A stretch of 64,000 nt of DNA from Enhydrobacter aerosaccus (GTDB taxonomy: Bacteria > Pseudomonadota > Alphaproteobacteria > Reyranellales > Reyranellaceae), in assembly GCF_900167455.1 (NCBI RefSeq), contig NZ_FUWJ01000001.1:620001-684000 (forward strand), given 5' to 3'. Made by a program: the position numbers and the translations under genes. The notes below the pieces were generated by a model that was given only the letters and a program-made list of their open reading frames with translations, did no database searches and had not been told where the DNA came from. Positions 28,941 through 36,936 of the stretch are shown here, piece after piece (position 1 is the stretch's first letter; the number at the start of each line of letters is the position of its first letter).

Positions 28941-29918
28941 CTAAGGCGGAACGACATTTGCCGAAGGCGGGTCTGCTGTTGTGTTCTGTGTGGCCAGAGA
29001 GAGTGTGAGCGCCTCGATTGCCCGTTCGACATCGAGCAGGGACGGATCGCCCTGGCCGTCGATACAGGCCAGGAAGTGGCGTAACTCGACTTCGTAGGGA
29101 TTCCGGTTGGGCGTCGCGACCGGCTGGGAAGCGTCGGAGCCTTTGCTCATTGTGAATGTGCTGCGTGGATATCCACCTTCGAACATCGTCTCCAGTTCGA
29201 AGACGGCATCGTCGAAGCGGGCGCGAAAGCCGACCGTGAACGGTGTCTCGGGGGACCTCATGCCGCTGGCCGTGACGGTGGCGCAGCGTCCATCGCCGTA
29301 GCCGAGGCGTGCGACGACATCGCCGTCTATTTCTTCCGCGTTCAGGCGATCCGGCATGCCGAGCAGCCAGTTCACGACATCGAAATCGAAGGTCATCAGT
29401 TCAACGGCGGGATGGCCGTAGTGCGGCTTATGATGGGCCGATTCGGGCCGCAGATACGATCCTAGGCGCCATGTCGAGAGATCGAGAAGACGTCCGTGCT
29501 GGCCGCTCTCGACGGCCGTCTTGAGATGCTGGTAGGCACTCACCGATCGCATCAGGAGCCCAACCTGGAGAAGGCGATCGGCTCGGCGCGCGGCCGCCCG
29601 CATTGCAAGCGCTTCCTCCATCGCAGGGGTTAGCGGCGTTTCGCAGAAGATGTGCTTTCCGTGATCGAGGGCGGACAGGACGAAAGGACAATGCGCTGGC
29701 GTCGGCACGCATACGTCGATGGCATCGATGTCGGAAGTCTCGATCAGCCGTCTCGCATCCACCGTCGCGACGGCGTTGCCGGCAGTAGCGATCGCTTCCG
29801 CGCGTCCCGGCGTGGGCGAGAACACGGCCACGACCTTCGCGCCGGAACATCCTGCGTAGGCGGCCATGTGGGCGGAGGCCATCGCGCCGGCGCCGAGGAT
29901 GCCGATCCGGATCATCAT
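28941..29918 (-). CDS. Gfo/Idh/MocA family oxidoreductase
   Basis: A 325-residue NAD(P)-dependent dehydrogenase of the glucose-fructose oxidoreductase / myo-inositol dehydrogenase family. The N-terminal Rossmann fold has IGILGAGAMASAHM. The motif that usually reads EKP is here FCETPLTP, with Thr in place of Lys: the catalytic or NAD-contacting lysine is missing. HHKPHYGHPAVELMTFDFD gives the second-domain active-site histidines. Start is MMIRIG at 29918, with MIRIG at 29915 as the alternative. The substrate is unknown. Confidence 0.85.
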   Translation of the reverse strand: MMIRIGILGAGAMASAHMAAYAGCSGAKVVAVFSPTPGRAEAIATAGNAVATVDARRLIETSDIDAIDVCVPTPAHCPFVLSALDHGKHIFCETPLTPAMEEALAMRAAARRADRLLQVGLLMRSVSAYQHLKTAVESGQHGRLLDLSTWRLGSYLRPESAHHKPHYGHPAVELMTFDFDVVNWLLGMPDRLNAEEIDGDVVARLGYGDGRCATVTASGMRSPETPFTVGFRARFDDAVFELETMFEGGYPRSTFTMSKGSDASQPVATPNRNPYEVELRHFLACIDGQGDPSLLDVERAIEALTLSLATQNTTADPPSANVVPP

Positions 29919-30133
29919 CGGCAGTGTTCCTGAATTTGCAGGTGAAGGCGAGAGGCTGGCGCCCGTTGGCGACCAGAATCGGTCGTTCGCAACGGGCGGC
30001 CTTAGGATGGCCGGCGATGACCTGTGTCGCGCGATCGATCCGGAGGCGCACCGGACCCTGTCGGGCGGCATGGGCCATTTATCGTCCATTTATTTAATGG
30101 GAATCCTCCCGATCCCCTCACGGAGACACTGTC

Positions 30134-30550
30134 ATGTCCAAGTTCAAGAAAGGCCATCCCGGCGGTCCGGGTCGTCCGCGCGGTGGTCGCAACGCCGCCA
30201 ACCGTCTGCTCGACCAGCTTGCTGCCGAGGGTGCCGAGGCGGTGGTCAGGAAGATGATCGAGACCGCCCTGGCGGGCGACGTGCGCGCCGCCGAAATGCT
30301 GCTGAAGCGCGCCTGGACGCAGCCGCGCGGGCGCACCGTCGAGTTCGATCTGCCACCCGTGACGGAAGCGGCCGATCTCGTGCCGGCTCACGCCGCTGTC
30401 GTCGCTGCGGTCGGCGCCGGCACCCTCACGCCCGAAGAGGGCTCGTCGCTGACGACCATCCTGGAAGCGCAGCGGCGTGCCATCGAGGTGGTGGCGCTGG
30501 AGCAGCGTGTGCAGGCGCTCGAAGCCGAGATGGCGCGGCCGCCGCAATGA
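30134..30550 (+). CDS. DUF5681-like small protein
   Basis: A 138-residue protein whose start, KKGHPGGPGRPRGGRNAANR, matches the basic N-terminal motif of DUF5681 proteins, which are often met in phage and phage-derived regions. A helical middle (AEAVVRKMIETALAGDVRAAEMLLKR) and a C-terminal coiled coil (EQRVQALEAEM) follow. ATG 30134 lies 10 bp after CGGAGAC. Its stop overlaps the next start (ATGA). The function is not established; the motif recalls small terminase or DNA-binding proteins. Confidence 0.75.
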   Translation: MSKFKKGHPGGPGRPRGGRNAANRLLDQLAAEGAEAVVRKMIETALAGDVRAAEMLLKRAWTQPRGRTVEFDLPPVTEAADLVPAHAAVVAAVGAGTLTPEEGSSLTTILEAQRRAIEVVALEQRVQALEAEMARPPQ

Positions 30551-31005
30551 GGAGGCTGGAGCGCCGCATCGCACGCCTCGAGCGGGCGCTGGTGATGCGG
30601 CGCCTGCTGGCGCGCCTGGCGCAGGCACAGCGCGCCCTGCAGGTGCTGGAGCGACAGCGGCGCGAGGCGGCCAAGGCAACGCCGCAGGTGCCACCACCAC
30701 CACTGTCGCCGCCCGTTCGAGTGGTGGCGGAAAGCACATCGGCCGTCATGGAGGCTCCGGCGCACGCGCCGCCGGCGGAGCCGCAGCCTGTGCCGGCCTC
30801 CGACACGGCCATCGAGCCCGAGCGCAACGGGGAGGCGGTGGCGCCCGGACCGCCGCGAGCCTGGTTGCCGTTCGATAACGAGGATCCTCATATGGTCCGC
30901 GCCATCCGCTGGGTGCCGATGGACGAACGCTACGCGGGCGACGATCCACCGCGGAAGCCCGAGGACGAGGAGTACGATCCTTTCGCCGAGTTCGACGAGG
31001 ACTAA
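30547..31005 (+). CDS. Coiled-coil / proline-rich hypothetical protein
   Basis: A 152-residue protein coupled to the DUF5681-like gene by an ATGA overlap. The first 45 residues are a highly basic coiled coil (MRRLERRIARLERALVMRR), the middle is a Pro/Ala-rich linker, and the tail is strongly acidic (DEEYDPFAEFDED). This basic-to-acidic layout suggests a protein-protein or protein-DNA adaptor. No family was recognised. A 98-bp palindrome starts one base after its stop. Confidence 0.7.
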   Translation: MRRLERRIARLERALVMRRLLARLAQAQRALQVLERQRREAAKATPQVPPPPLSPPVRVVAESTSAVMEAPAHAPPAEPQPVPASDTAIEPERNGEAVAPGPPRAWLPFDNEDPHMVRAIRWVPMDERYAGDDPPRKPEDEEYDPFAEFDED

Positions 31006-31103
31006 AGCGCGATGACTTTTGCTTCGGCCGTCGCCCTGACGTTCGTAGCATGGCAGCGCATGCGTCCGGGCGACGGCTTGATTCCATGAAAAGTCATCGC
31101 GCT
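31006..31103. repeat. 98-bp palindromic element
   Basis: The outer arms (31006-31020 AGCGCGATGACTTTT and 31089-31103) form a perfect 15-bp inverted repeat. Inner arms GCCGTCGCCC (31027-31036) and GGGCGACGGC (31068-31077) add a perfect 10-bp stem. It has the size and shape of a MITE or of a long RNA hairpin and lies between the plus-strand DUF5681-like operon and the 3' end of hyuB. Confidence 0.85.
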
Positions 31104-31155
31104 GTAGCGAACTGACGAAGCGACCAGCGTCACCCGTCAGGTGCAGGCGTTCTCC

Positions 31156-32946
31156 TTATCGTGCCGCGCGCGCTTTCGCCGTCTCGGCCTCGTCGACGAC
31201 GCCTTTGGGCGACACGACGACGCCGTAATCCTTCAGCGCCGTCTCGACCGAGATCACGCCATCCAGCACGTCGTCCGAGACCTTGGCGGGATCGCGTTCC
31301 AGCGGGTTGCCGTAGCCGCCGCCGGCCGGCCCGTAGCAGATGAAATGGCCGCCCTTGGGGATGTTCATATGCGGGACTTTGGAGGGCAGGGCGCGGCTCG
31401 TGCCGTCGGTCACCAGGTCGAGCTTGGCGGGCATGCCTTCGCCACCGCCCAGGAACCCCCAGGGGCGATAGCGATGGCCTTCGCCCTCGACCGAGGCGCC
31501 GCCGTCGTCGAGGAAGGTGAATTCGCGTACCGAGCCCAAGCCGCCGCGCCACTTGCCGGCGCCGGCCACGTCCTCGCGCAGCTCGTAGCGCATCACGCGC
31601 AGCGGCAGGTGGGTCTCGATATCCTCGATCGGGTTGTTGCGGGTGTTGGCGTAGAGCGTGTCGACGGCATCCATGCCGTCCTTGCCCAGCCGGCCGCCAT
31701 AGGAGCCCTCGAAGATCTCCATGTGCACCCAGTGCGTCTCGTTCTTCAGGCCGGAGAAGGCGATCACCTTGAGGTTGCCGATGCCGGCCGAGACGTTGCC
31801 CGGCATGGCCGCCGACAGCGCCTTCATGACCGTGTCGGCCAGCTGGTTGCCGGGGCAGAAGCGGGCGATGGTCGGCGCCGGGAAGGTCGGGTTCGCCAGG
31901 CATCCCTTAGGCGCGACGATGGTGATGGGACGGATCAGCCCGGCATTGACCGGGATATGGCCATGCACCTCGGTATCGAGCAGCACCGAGCGGATGGTGA
32001 GCCAGATCGCGATGTCGGCGGTGCCTTCGAGTGGCATGTTGATCGGCCGGTCCGGCACCTGCGGCGCCGTGCCGGTCAGATCGACGGTGAGGCTGTCGTC
32101 CTTCTTGGTGATGGTGACGACGATCGGCAGTTCCTTCTTCGCAGGATCGTCGCTGTCGAGATAGCCGTCGATCGCCGTCTCGGCGCGATAGACGCCGTCG
32201 GGGAGCTTGGCGATCGCTTGCCGCATCAGCCGCTCGGCATGATCCATCAAAGCGGTGCAGGCGAGGTCGAAGGTCTCGATGCCGTAGCGTTCCACCAGCT
32301 CGACCAGGCGCTCGGCGCCGATACGGGCGGCGGCGACCTGGGCATCCATGTCGCCGACCACGAGGTCGGAGGCGCGGATGTTGTCGCGCACGATCTGCCA
32401 CACGGCCTCGTTGCGCACGCCGCGGTCATAGACCTTGATGGCCTTGAACTGCAGGCCTTCGGCATAGGCGTCGATGGCCTCGACGATGCCGCACGAGCCT
32501 GGCGACAGCGCCCCGATGTCGAGATGGTGAGCAGTCGTGGCGGCGAAGGCGATCAGGCGGCTGCCCACGAACACCGGCACCAGGAAGGCGACATCCGGCC
32601 CATGGCTGGCGCCGGAATAGGCGTCGTTGTGCATGATGACGTCGCCGGGCCGGATCGTGTCGCCGCGCTCCTTCAGGATGCGCAGCACGCCACGCACATA
32701 GCCCGGGATCGGACCCGACTGCAGCGGGGTCGATTGCGCCGATTCGGCCAATCCGCGTCCCTCGGCATCGACGAGCGCGGCGCCGAAATCCTCCGACTCG
32801 CGGATGATCGACGAGTAGCTCATGCGCATGAGCTTGTAGCCCATCTCGATGGCGATGTTCTCGAGCGCGCCCTGGATCACCGAGGTCGTGATCGGATCGA
32901 TGCGGTCCGGCTTGGGCGAGGGCTGGCGGCGCGGAGCGGTGGTCAT
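31156..32946 (-). CDS. Hydantoinase B / oxoprolinase beta-type subunit
   Basis: The 596-residue HyuB-family subunit of an ATP-dependent cyclic-amide hydrolase (N-methylhydantoinase, 5-oxoprolinase or acetone carboxylase group). The N-terminus has DPITTSVIQGALENIAIEMG, followed by SSIIRESEDFGAALVD, RPGDVIMHNDAYSGASHGPD and the GGLGSVREF C-terminal block, all typical. With HyuA it would open a five- or six-membered lactam or ureide ring. It is downstream of hyuA on the same strand but separated by 618 bp of repeats, unlike the usual tight hyuAB arrangement. Confidence 0.93.
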   Translation of the reverse strand: MTTAPRRQPSPKPDRIDPITTSVIQGALENIAIEMGYKLMRMSYSSIIRESEDFGAALVDAEGRGLAESAQSTPLQSGPIPGYVRGVLRILKERGDTIRPGDVIMHNDAYSGASHGPDVAFLVPVFVGSRLIAFAATTAHHLDIGALSPGSCGIVEAIDAYAEGLQFKAIKVYDRGVRNEAVWQIVRDNIRASDLVVGDMDAQVAAARIGAERLVELVERYGIETFDLACTALMDHAERLMRQAIAKLPDGVYRAETAIDGYLDSDDPAKKELPIVVTITKKDDSLTVDLTGTAPQVPDRPINMPLEGTADIAIWLTIRSVLLDTEVHGHIPVNAGLIRPITIVAPKGCLANPTFPAPTIARFCPGNQLADTVMKALSAAMPGNVSAGIGNLKVIAFSGLKNETHWVHMEIFEGSYGGRLGKDGMDAVDTLYANTRNNPIEDIETHLPLRVMRYELREDVAGAGKWRGGLGSVREFTFLDDGGASVEGEGHRYRPWGFLGGGEGMPAKLDLVTDGTSRALPSKVPHMNIPKGGHFICYGPAGGGYGNPLERDPAKVSDDVLDGVISVETALKDYGVVVSPKGVVDEAETAKARAAR

Positions 32947-32962
32947 GCGAATTCTCCCTGTG

Positions 32963-33075
32963 GCCCATCCTTCGAGACGCGACCCTGCGCGTCGCTCCTC
33001 AGGATGAGGTCAAGACTGAACGACCGAAGAGCCCTCACCCTGAGGAGGCGCACAGCGCCGTCTCGAAGGGTGGGC
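32963..33075. repeat. 113-bp paired palindrome, family A
   Basis: GCCCATCCTTCGAGACGCG and CGTCTCGAAGGGTGGGC form the outer inverted arms, with CTCCTCAGGATGAGG and CCTCACCCTGAGGAGG inside. The two halves are imperfect inverted copies around a 24-bp centre. It lies just upstream of the hyuB start. Elements of this sequence are widespread in intergenic DNA of alphaproteobacteria. Confidence 0.85.
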
Positions 33076-33092
33076 CGACGACGGATGGCGCT

Positions 33093-33566
33093 ACGCATCC
33101 GACCGTCTCACGATCAGGTTGCCGGCAGTGTCGGCTTCGACGCTGTGCTGCGGCAGCATCACAGTGGTCATGGTGTCGTGGTCCTCGTTTCATCTGCCTC
33201 CCCAGCTTCGCTGGGGAGATGGCCGAAGGCCGGAGGGGTCCGAAGCCGCGGATTGGGGTGGGTGCCTATGACCCCGCCGCCCTGCGGGCACCTCCCCACG
33301 CGCGGCGTGGGGAGGAGGAGTGAGACCTTACGCATCCGCCGGCCTCACGATCAGGTTGCCGACAGTGTCGGCTTCGACGCTGTGCTGCGGCAGCATCACA
33401 GTGGTCATGATGTCGTGGTCCTCGTTTCATCTGCCTCCCCAGCTTCGCTGGGGAGGTGGCCGAAGGCCGGAGGGGTCCGAAGCCGCGGGTGGGGGTGGGT
33501 GCCTATGACCCCACCGCCCTGCGGGCACCTCCCCGCGGGTGGCGTGGGGAGGAGGAGTGAGACCTT
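33093..33566. repeat. Two tandem 237-bp units holding HyuA C-terminal ghost copies
   Basis: Units at 33093-33329 and 33330-33566 are nearly identical and exactly 237 bp each; a third, partial unit continues from 33567 into the 3' end of hyuA. On the minus strand each unit begins with a tail reading TVMLPQHSVEADT(A/V)GNLIV, then a stop, parallel to the resident end VVPPQHTFEADTAGNLIV. The rest of each unit is a paired GC palindrome of family B (33197-33316 in unit 1, 33434-33553 in unit 2). Within each unit the palindrome arms are CCTCCCCAGC / GCTGGGGAG and the facing, inverted CACCTCCCC block. Confidence 0.92.
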
Positions 33567-35640
33567 ACGCATCCGACCGTCTCACGATCAGGTTGCCGGC
33601 AGTGTCGGCTTCGAATGTGTGCTGCGGGGGGACCACGGTGGTGGTGTCCATCTGCAGGACGATGGCCGGGCCAGGGATGCGCTCGCCGACCGGCAGCAGG
33701 TCGCGGCGATAGAAGTCGGTCGGGTAGTCGGCGAGCTTGCCCTCGACGCGGAAGGTGCAGCTTCCCGAGCGTACGCGCGCCGCGTCGAGCGACTTCGCCG
33801 TGCCCGGTGTCGGCTTGGCGATCTCGGCGGCACTGGCAGCGCCCACCAGCCGCAGGTTCACGATCTCGATCGCCGAGTCGGCGAAGTGATGGCCGTACTC
33901 GCGGCGATGGATCTCGTGGAAGGCCTCGAAGGCGGTGGCCAGGGCCGCCGCGTCGAGCGTGCCGTCGGGGAAGGGGACGCGCAGCTCGTAGCCCTGGCCG
34001 ACATAGCGCAGGTCGCCACGGCGCTCGAACGTGACCTTGGCGAGATCGATGCCGTCGGCGCTGAAGCGTGCCTCCAGCTCCTTCTGCATGGCTGCGAAGT
34101 CGGCATTGATGCGGGCGAGATCGACGGCGCCCGAGACCTGGAACGAGGTGCGAATGGCGTCGTAGCGCAGGTCGGAGATCAGCAGCCCTACCGCGGAGGT
34201 GATGCCCGGATGCGGTGGCACGATCACCTCGGGAATGCCCAGCATGTCCGCCACTTCCGCGCCGTGCAGCGGGCCCGCGCCGCCGAAGGCCACCAGCGCG
34301 TAGTCGCGCGGATCGATGCCCTTCTGAACCGTGCGAGAACGGATGGCGTTGGCCATGTTGGCGTTGATGAGCGTGATCACGCCTTCGGCCGTCTCGCGCT
34401 CGGACAATCCAACCTCGCGTGCCAGCTCGCCGATCACGCGCCGCGCCGCCACCTCGTCGAGCGACATGCCGCCGCCCAGGAAATTCTTGCTGTCGAGACG
34501 ACCCAGCACGACGTTGGCGTCGGTGACGGTGGCGCGCGTGCCGCCACGGCCGTAGGCGGCGGGGCCGGGCACCGCACCGGCCGAGCGCGGTCCGACCTTG
34601 AAGGCGCCGGCCTGGTCGACATAGGCGATCGAGCCGCCACCGGCGCCGATCGTATGAACGTCGATCATCGGCACCAGCACCGGGAAGCCGGCGATCCAGG
34701 TGTCGCGGGCCGTCGCCTCGCCGAAGCCGCCTTCCGTGACGATCCCGATATCGGCCGAGGTGCCGCCGACATCGAAGGTGATGAGGTTGCGCTTGCCGGA
34801 GAGCGCGCCGGCCCAGTCGCCGCCGATCACGCCGGCCGCCGGACCGGACAGCAGGGTGAGCACGGGCCGGTCGGCGACCATGGCGGGTGTCGCCACGCCG
34901 CCATTGGAAGCCATGATGCGCAGATCGGCCTTGAAGCCCGATTGCTCGATCTCGGCTTCGAGCCGCGTCACGTAATTGCGCACCTTCGGTCCGACGAAAG
35001 CGTTCATCGCCGTTGTCGTGAAGCGCTCGAACTCGCGGAACTGCGGCGACACCGACGACGAGGTGGTGGCGAAGCAGCCCGGATATTCCTCGCGCACGAT
35101 CTCCATGGCCCGCGCCTCGTGCGCCGGATCGAGATAGGAGAACAGGAAGCAGATGGCGATCGCCTCGACGCCGGCCTCCTTCAGTTCGCGCACGGCCTCG
35201 CGCACGCCCGCTTCGTCGAGCGGCTGCAGTTCCTCGCCCCTGGGCGGCACCAGCCGTTCCGTCACCGTCTTGCGATGGCGGCGCTTCACCAGCGGGCGGC
35301 TCTGCCAGGGGATGTCCTGCATGATCGAGTAATGCTGCGGCCGCTGGTGGCGGCCGATATGCAGGATGTCGCGGTAGCCGCCGGTCGTGATCATGCCGGT
35401 GACGGCGCCGTCATGCTCGAGGATGGCGTTGGTGGCGATGGTGGTGCCGTGGAACACCACGTCGATGGTCTCGCGCGGGATGCCGTACTTGTCGCACAAC
35501 GCCATCAGGCCGGCGACGACGCCACGCGACGGGTCGTCGGGCGTGGTCGAGGTCTTGTGCACGCGAGTCTCGCCGGCCTCGGTATCGGCATAGACCAGAT
35601 CCGTGAACGTCCCGCCCACATCCACGCCGATCAAACGCAT
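33565..35640 (-). CDS. Hydantoinase A / oxoprolinase alpha-type subunit
   Basis: The 691-residue ATP-binding subunit of a hydantoinase/oxoprolinase-family enzyme. The N-terminal actin-like fold has GVDVGGTFTDLVY (residues 5-17), then VFHGTTIATNAILEHDG, and the second phosphate loop FDVGGTSADIG near residue 293 with the LLSGPAAGVIGG block just before it. ATP would phosphorylate the ring amide before HyuB-assisted hydrolysis. Its last codons lie in the third copy of a 237-bp repeat. It is divergent from the ABC importer operon, with a sigma-54 promoter between. Confidence 0.94.
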   Translation of the reverse strand: MRLIGVDVGGTFTDLVYADTEAGETRVHKTSTTPDDPSRGVVAGLMALCDKYGIPRETIDVVFHGTTIATNAILEHDGAVTGMITTGGYRDILHIGRHQRPQHYSIMQDIPWQSRPLVKRRHRKTVTERLVPPRGEELQPLDEAGVREAVRELKEAGVEAIAICFLFSYLDPAHEARAMEIVREEYPGCFATTSSSVSPQFREFERFTTTAMNAFVGPKVRNYVTRLEAEIEQSGFKADLRIMASNGGVATPAMVADRPVLTLLSGPAAGVIGGDWAGALSGKRNLITFDVGGTSADIGIVTEGGFGEATARDTWIAGFPVLVPMIDVHTIGAGGGSIAYVDQAGAFKVGPRSAGAVPGPAAYGRGGTRATVTDANVVLGRLDSKNFLGGGMSLDEVAARRVIGELAREVGLSERETAEGVITLINANMANAIRSRTVQKGIDPRDYALVAFGGAGPLHGAEVADMLGIPEVIVPPHPGITSAVGLLISDLRYDAIRTSFQVSGAVDLARINADFAAMQKELEARFSADGIDLAKVTFERRGDLRYVGQGYELRVPFPDGTLDAAALATAFEAFHEIHRREYGHHFADSAIEIVNLRLVGAASAAEIAKPTPGTAKSLDAARVRSGSCTFRVEGKLADYPTDFYRRDLLPVGERIPGPAIVLQMDTTTVVPPQHTFEADTAGNLIVRRSDA

Positions 35641-35664
35641 CGTCCCGCTCCCTTATTCAGTCTC

Positions 35665-35779
35665 CCTCCCCATTCGGATGGGGAGGTGCCCCGTCATCGG
35701 GGCGGAGGGGTCATGAGCAACACGACTGCGCCCTGTGACCCCCTCCGGCCTTCGGCCACCTCCCCCGAAGCGGGGGAGG
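35665..35779. repeat. Paired GC palindrome, family B
   Basis: One arm (35665-35712) is CCTCCCC, a short loop, GGGGAGG, then a GTGCCCCGTC stem and CGGAGGGGTC. The other (35737-35779) is the same element inverted, GACCCCCTCCGG to GGGGGAGG. A 24-bp spacer separates them. It sits between hyuA and the sigma-54 promoter of the ABC importer. Confidence 0.88.
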
Positions 35780-35849
35780 ACTTTGAGCGAGCAAGACGTG
35801 GGCCAATCGCCCTGTCCATCCCCAGGTGCCGCAGAGCAATTTTACAGTT

Positions 35850-35866
35850 CTGGCACGGGGCTTGCT
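35850..35866 (+). promoter_or_regulatory. Sigma-54 promoter of the ABC importer operon
   Basis: CTGGCACGGGGCTTGCT matches the -24/-12 consensus (TGGCAC, five bases, TTGCW) at every fixed position. The GG and GC dinucleotides are spaced correctly. Transcription should start at about 35877, one base before the ATG at 35878, so the message would be leaderless or nearly so. Sigma-54 use implies an NtrC-type activator and suggests control by nitrogen supply. Confidence 0.85.
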
Positions 35867-35877
35867 TTCGGACGGGC

Positions 35878-36894
35878 ATGGCCACAAAGCCCGATATCGA
35901 ACTCGTCGCCCTCACCAAGCGCTACGGCGAAACGCTCGCCGTCGATCGCATCAATCTGCGCATTCCCGCCGGCTCCTACTGCTGCCTGCTCGGGCCCTCG
36001 GGCTGCGGCAAGACGACGACGCTACGCATGATCGCGGGCCACGAGGAAGTGAGTGACGGCGATGTCATTCTCGGCGCGGAGAACATCACGCGCCTGCCGC
36101 CGGCGGCGCGCGGGACCGCGATGATGTTCCAGAGCTACGCGCTGTTTCCCCATCTCGATTGCACCGACAACGTCGCCTTCAGCCTCAAGATGCGCGGCGT
36201 CGACAAGGAAACGCGGCGTGGACGCGCGCTCGATCTGCTCAAGCGTGTGCAGATGGAGCCCTATGCCAAGCGCCTGCCGGCGCAACTGTCGGGCGGGCAG
36301 CAACAGCGTGTCGCCCTTGCCCGCGCCTTGATCACCGATCCGCAGGTGCTGCTGCTCGATGAACCCCTGTCGGCGCTCGATCCCTTCCTGCGCGTCAAGA
36401 TGCGGGAAGAGCTGAAGAGCCTGCAGACGCGACTCGGCATCAGTTTCATTCATGTGACGCATAGCCAGGACGAGGCGATGGCGCTGGCCGATATCATCGT
36501 GGTGATGAACGGCGGCCGGATCGAGCAGGCGGCGGCACCGCGCGAGGTGTTCAACAAGCCGGCGTCCGCCTTCGTTGCCCGGTTCATCGGCGGTCATAAT
36601 GTCCTTCCGGCGGCAGTGGCGCGGGCAAAAGGCGAGGGCGAGTTCGTCGCCATCCGCGCCGATCGCATCACGCTGCAGCCGGGGCCGGCGCCGGTCGATG
36701 CGACCTCGATCTCCGGCGTGACGCGCTCGGTCGAATATCTCGGTGCCACGGTGCAGGTCGGAATCGATGTGGCTGGGCTCGAGCCTCTGTCGGCCGTGGT
36801 CCCGGAGGCCCGCTTCGACGCCAATCCGGTCGCGCCCGGTCAGCCGGTGGTTCTGTCATGGACGCCCAAGGACGTGCACGTCCTCGGACGATAA
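35878..36894 (+). CDS. ABC transporter ATP-binding protein (PotA type)
   Basis: The 338-residue ATPase of a polyamine/opine-type importer. Walker A is GPSGCGKTT (about residues 41-49), the Q-loop reads MFQSYALFPH, the signature is LSGGQQQR, Walker B is [11 protein letters not shown] and the switch His is in VTHSQDEA. A C-terminal TOBE-like domain follows. The start is ATG 35878, just downstream of a sigma-54 promoter; a long open frame upstream runs antisense through hyuB and hyuA and is not coding. It is the first gene of ATPase - binding protein - two permeases - amidohydrolase. Confidence 0.94.
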   Translation: MATKPDIELVALTKRYGETLAVDRINLRIPAGSYCCLLGPSGCGKTTTLRMIAGHEEVSDGDVILGAENITRLPPAARGTAMMFQSYALFPHLDCTDNVAFSLKMRGVDKETRRGRALDLLKRVQMEPYAKRLPAQLSGGQQQRVALARALITDPQVLLLDEPLSALDPFLRVKMREELKSLQTRLGISFIHVTHSQDEAMALADIIVVMNGGRIEQAAAPREVFNKPASAFVARFIGGHNVLPAAVARAKGEGEFVAIRADRITLQPGPAPVDATSISGVTRSVEYLGATVQVGIDVAGLEPLSAVVPEARFDANPVAPGQPVVLSWTPKDVHVLGR

Positions 36895-36936
36895 AGGGAG
36901 GCGGCCCCGCGCCGTCAGGAAAGAAGGAGTGGAGAG

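Noticed and set aside
31141-36894. A 1917-codon open frame on the plus strand
   Set aside because: Most of it is antisense to hyuB and hyuA in a GC-rich genome and has low-complexity, His/Arg/Gly-rich translation. Only the last 338 codons, from ATG 35878, are a real ABC ATPase.
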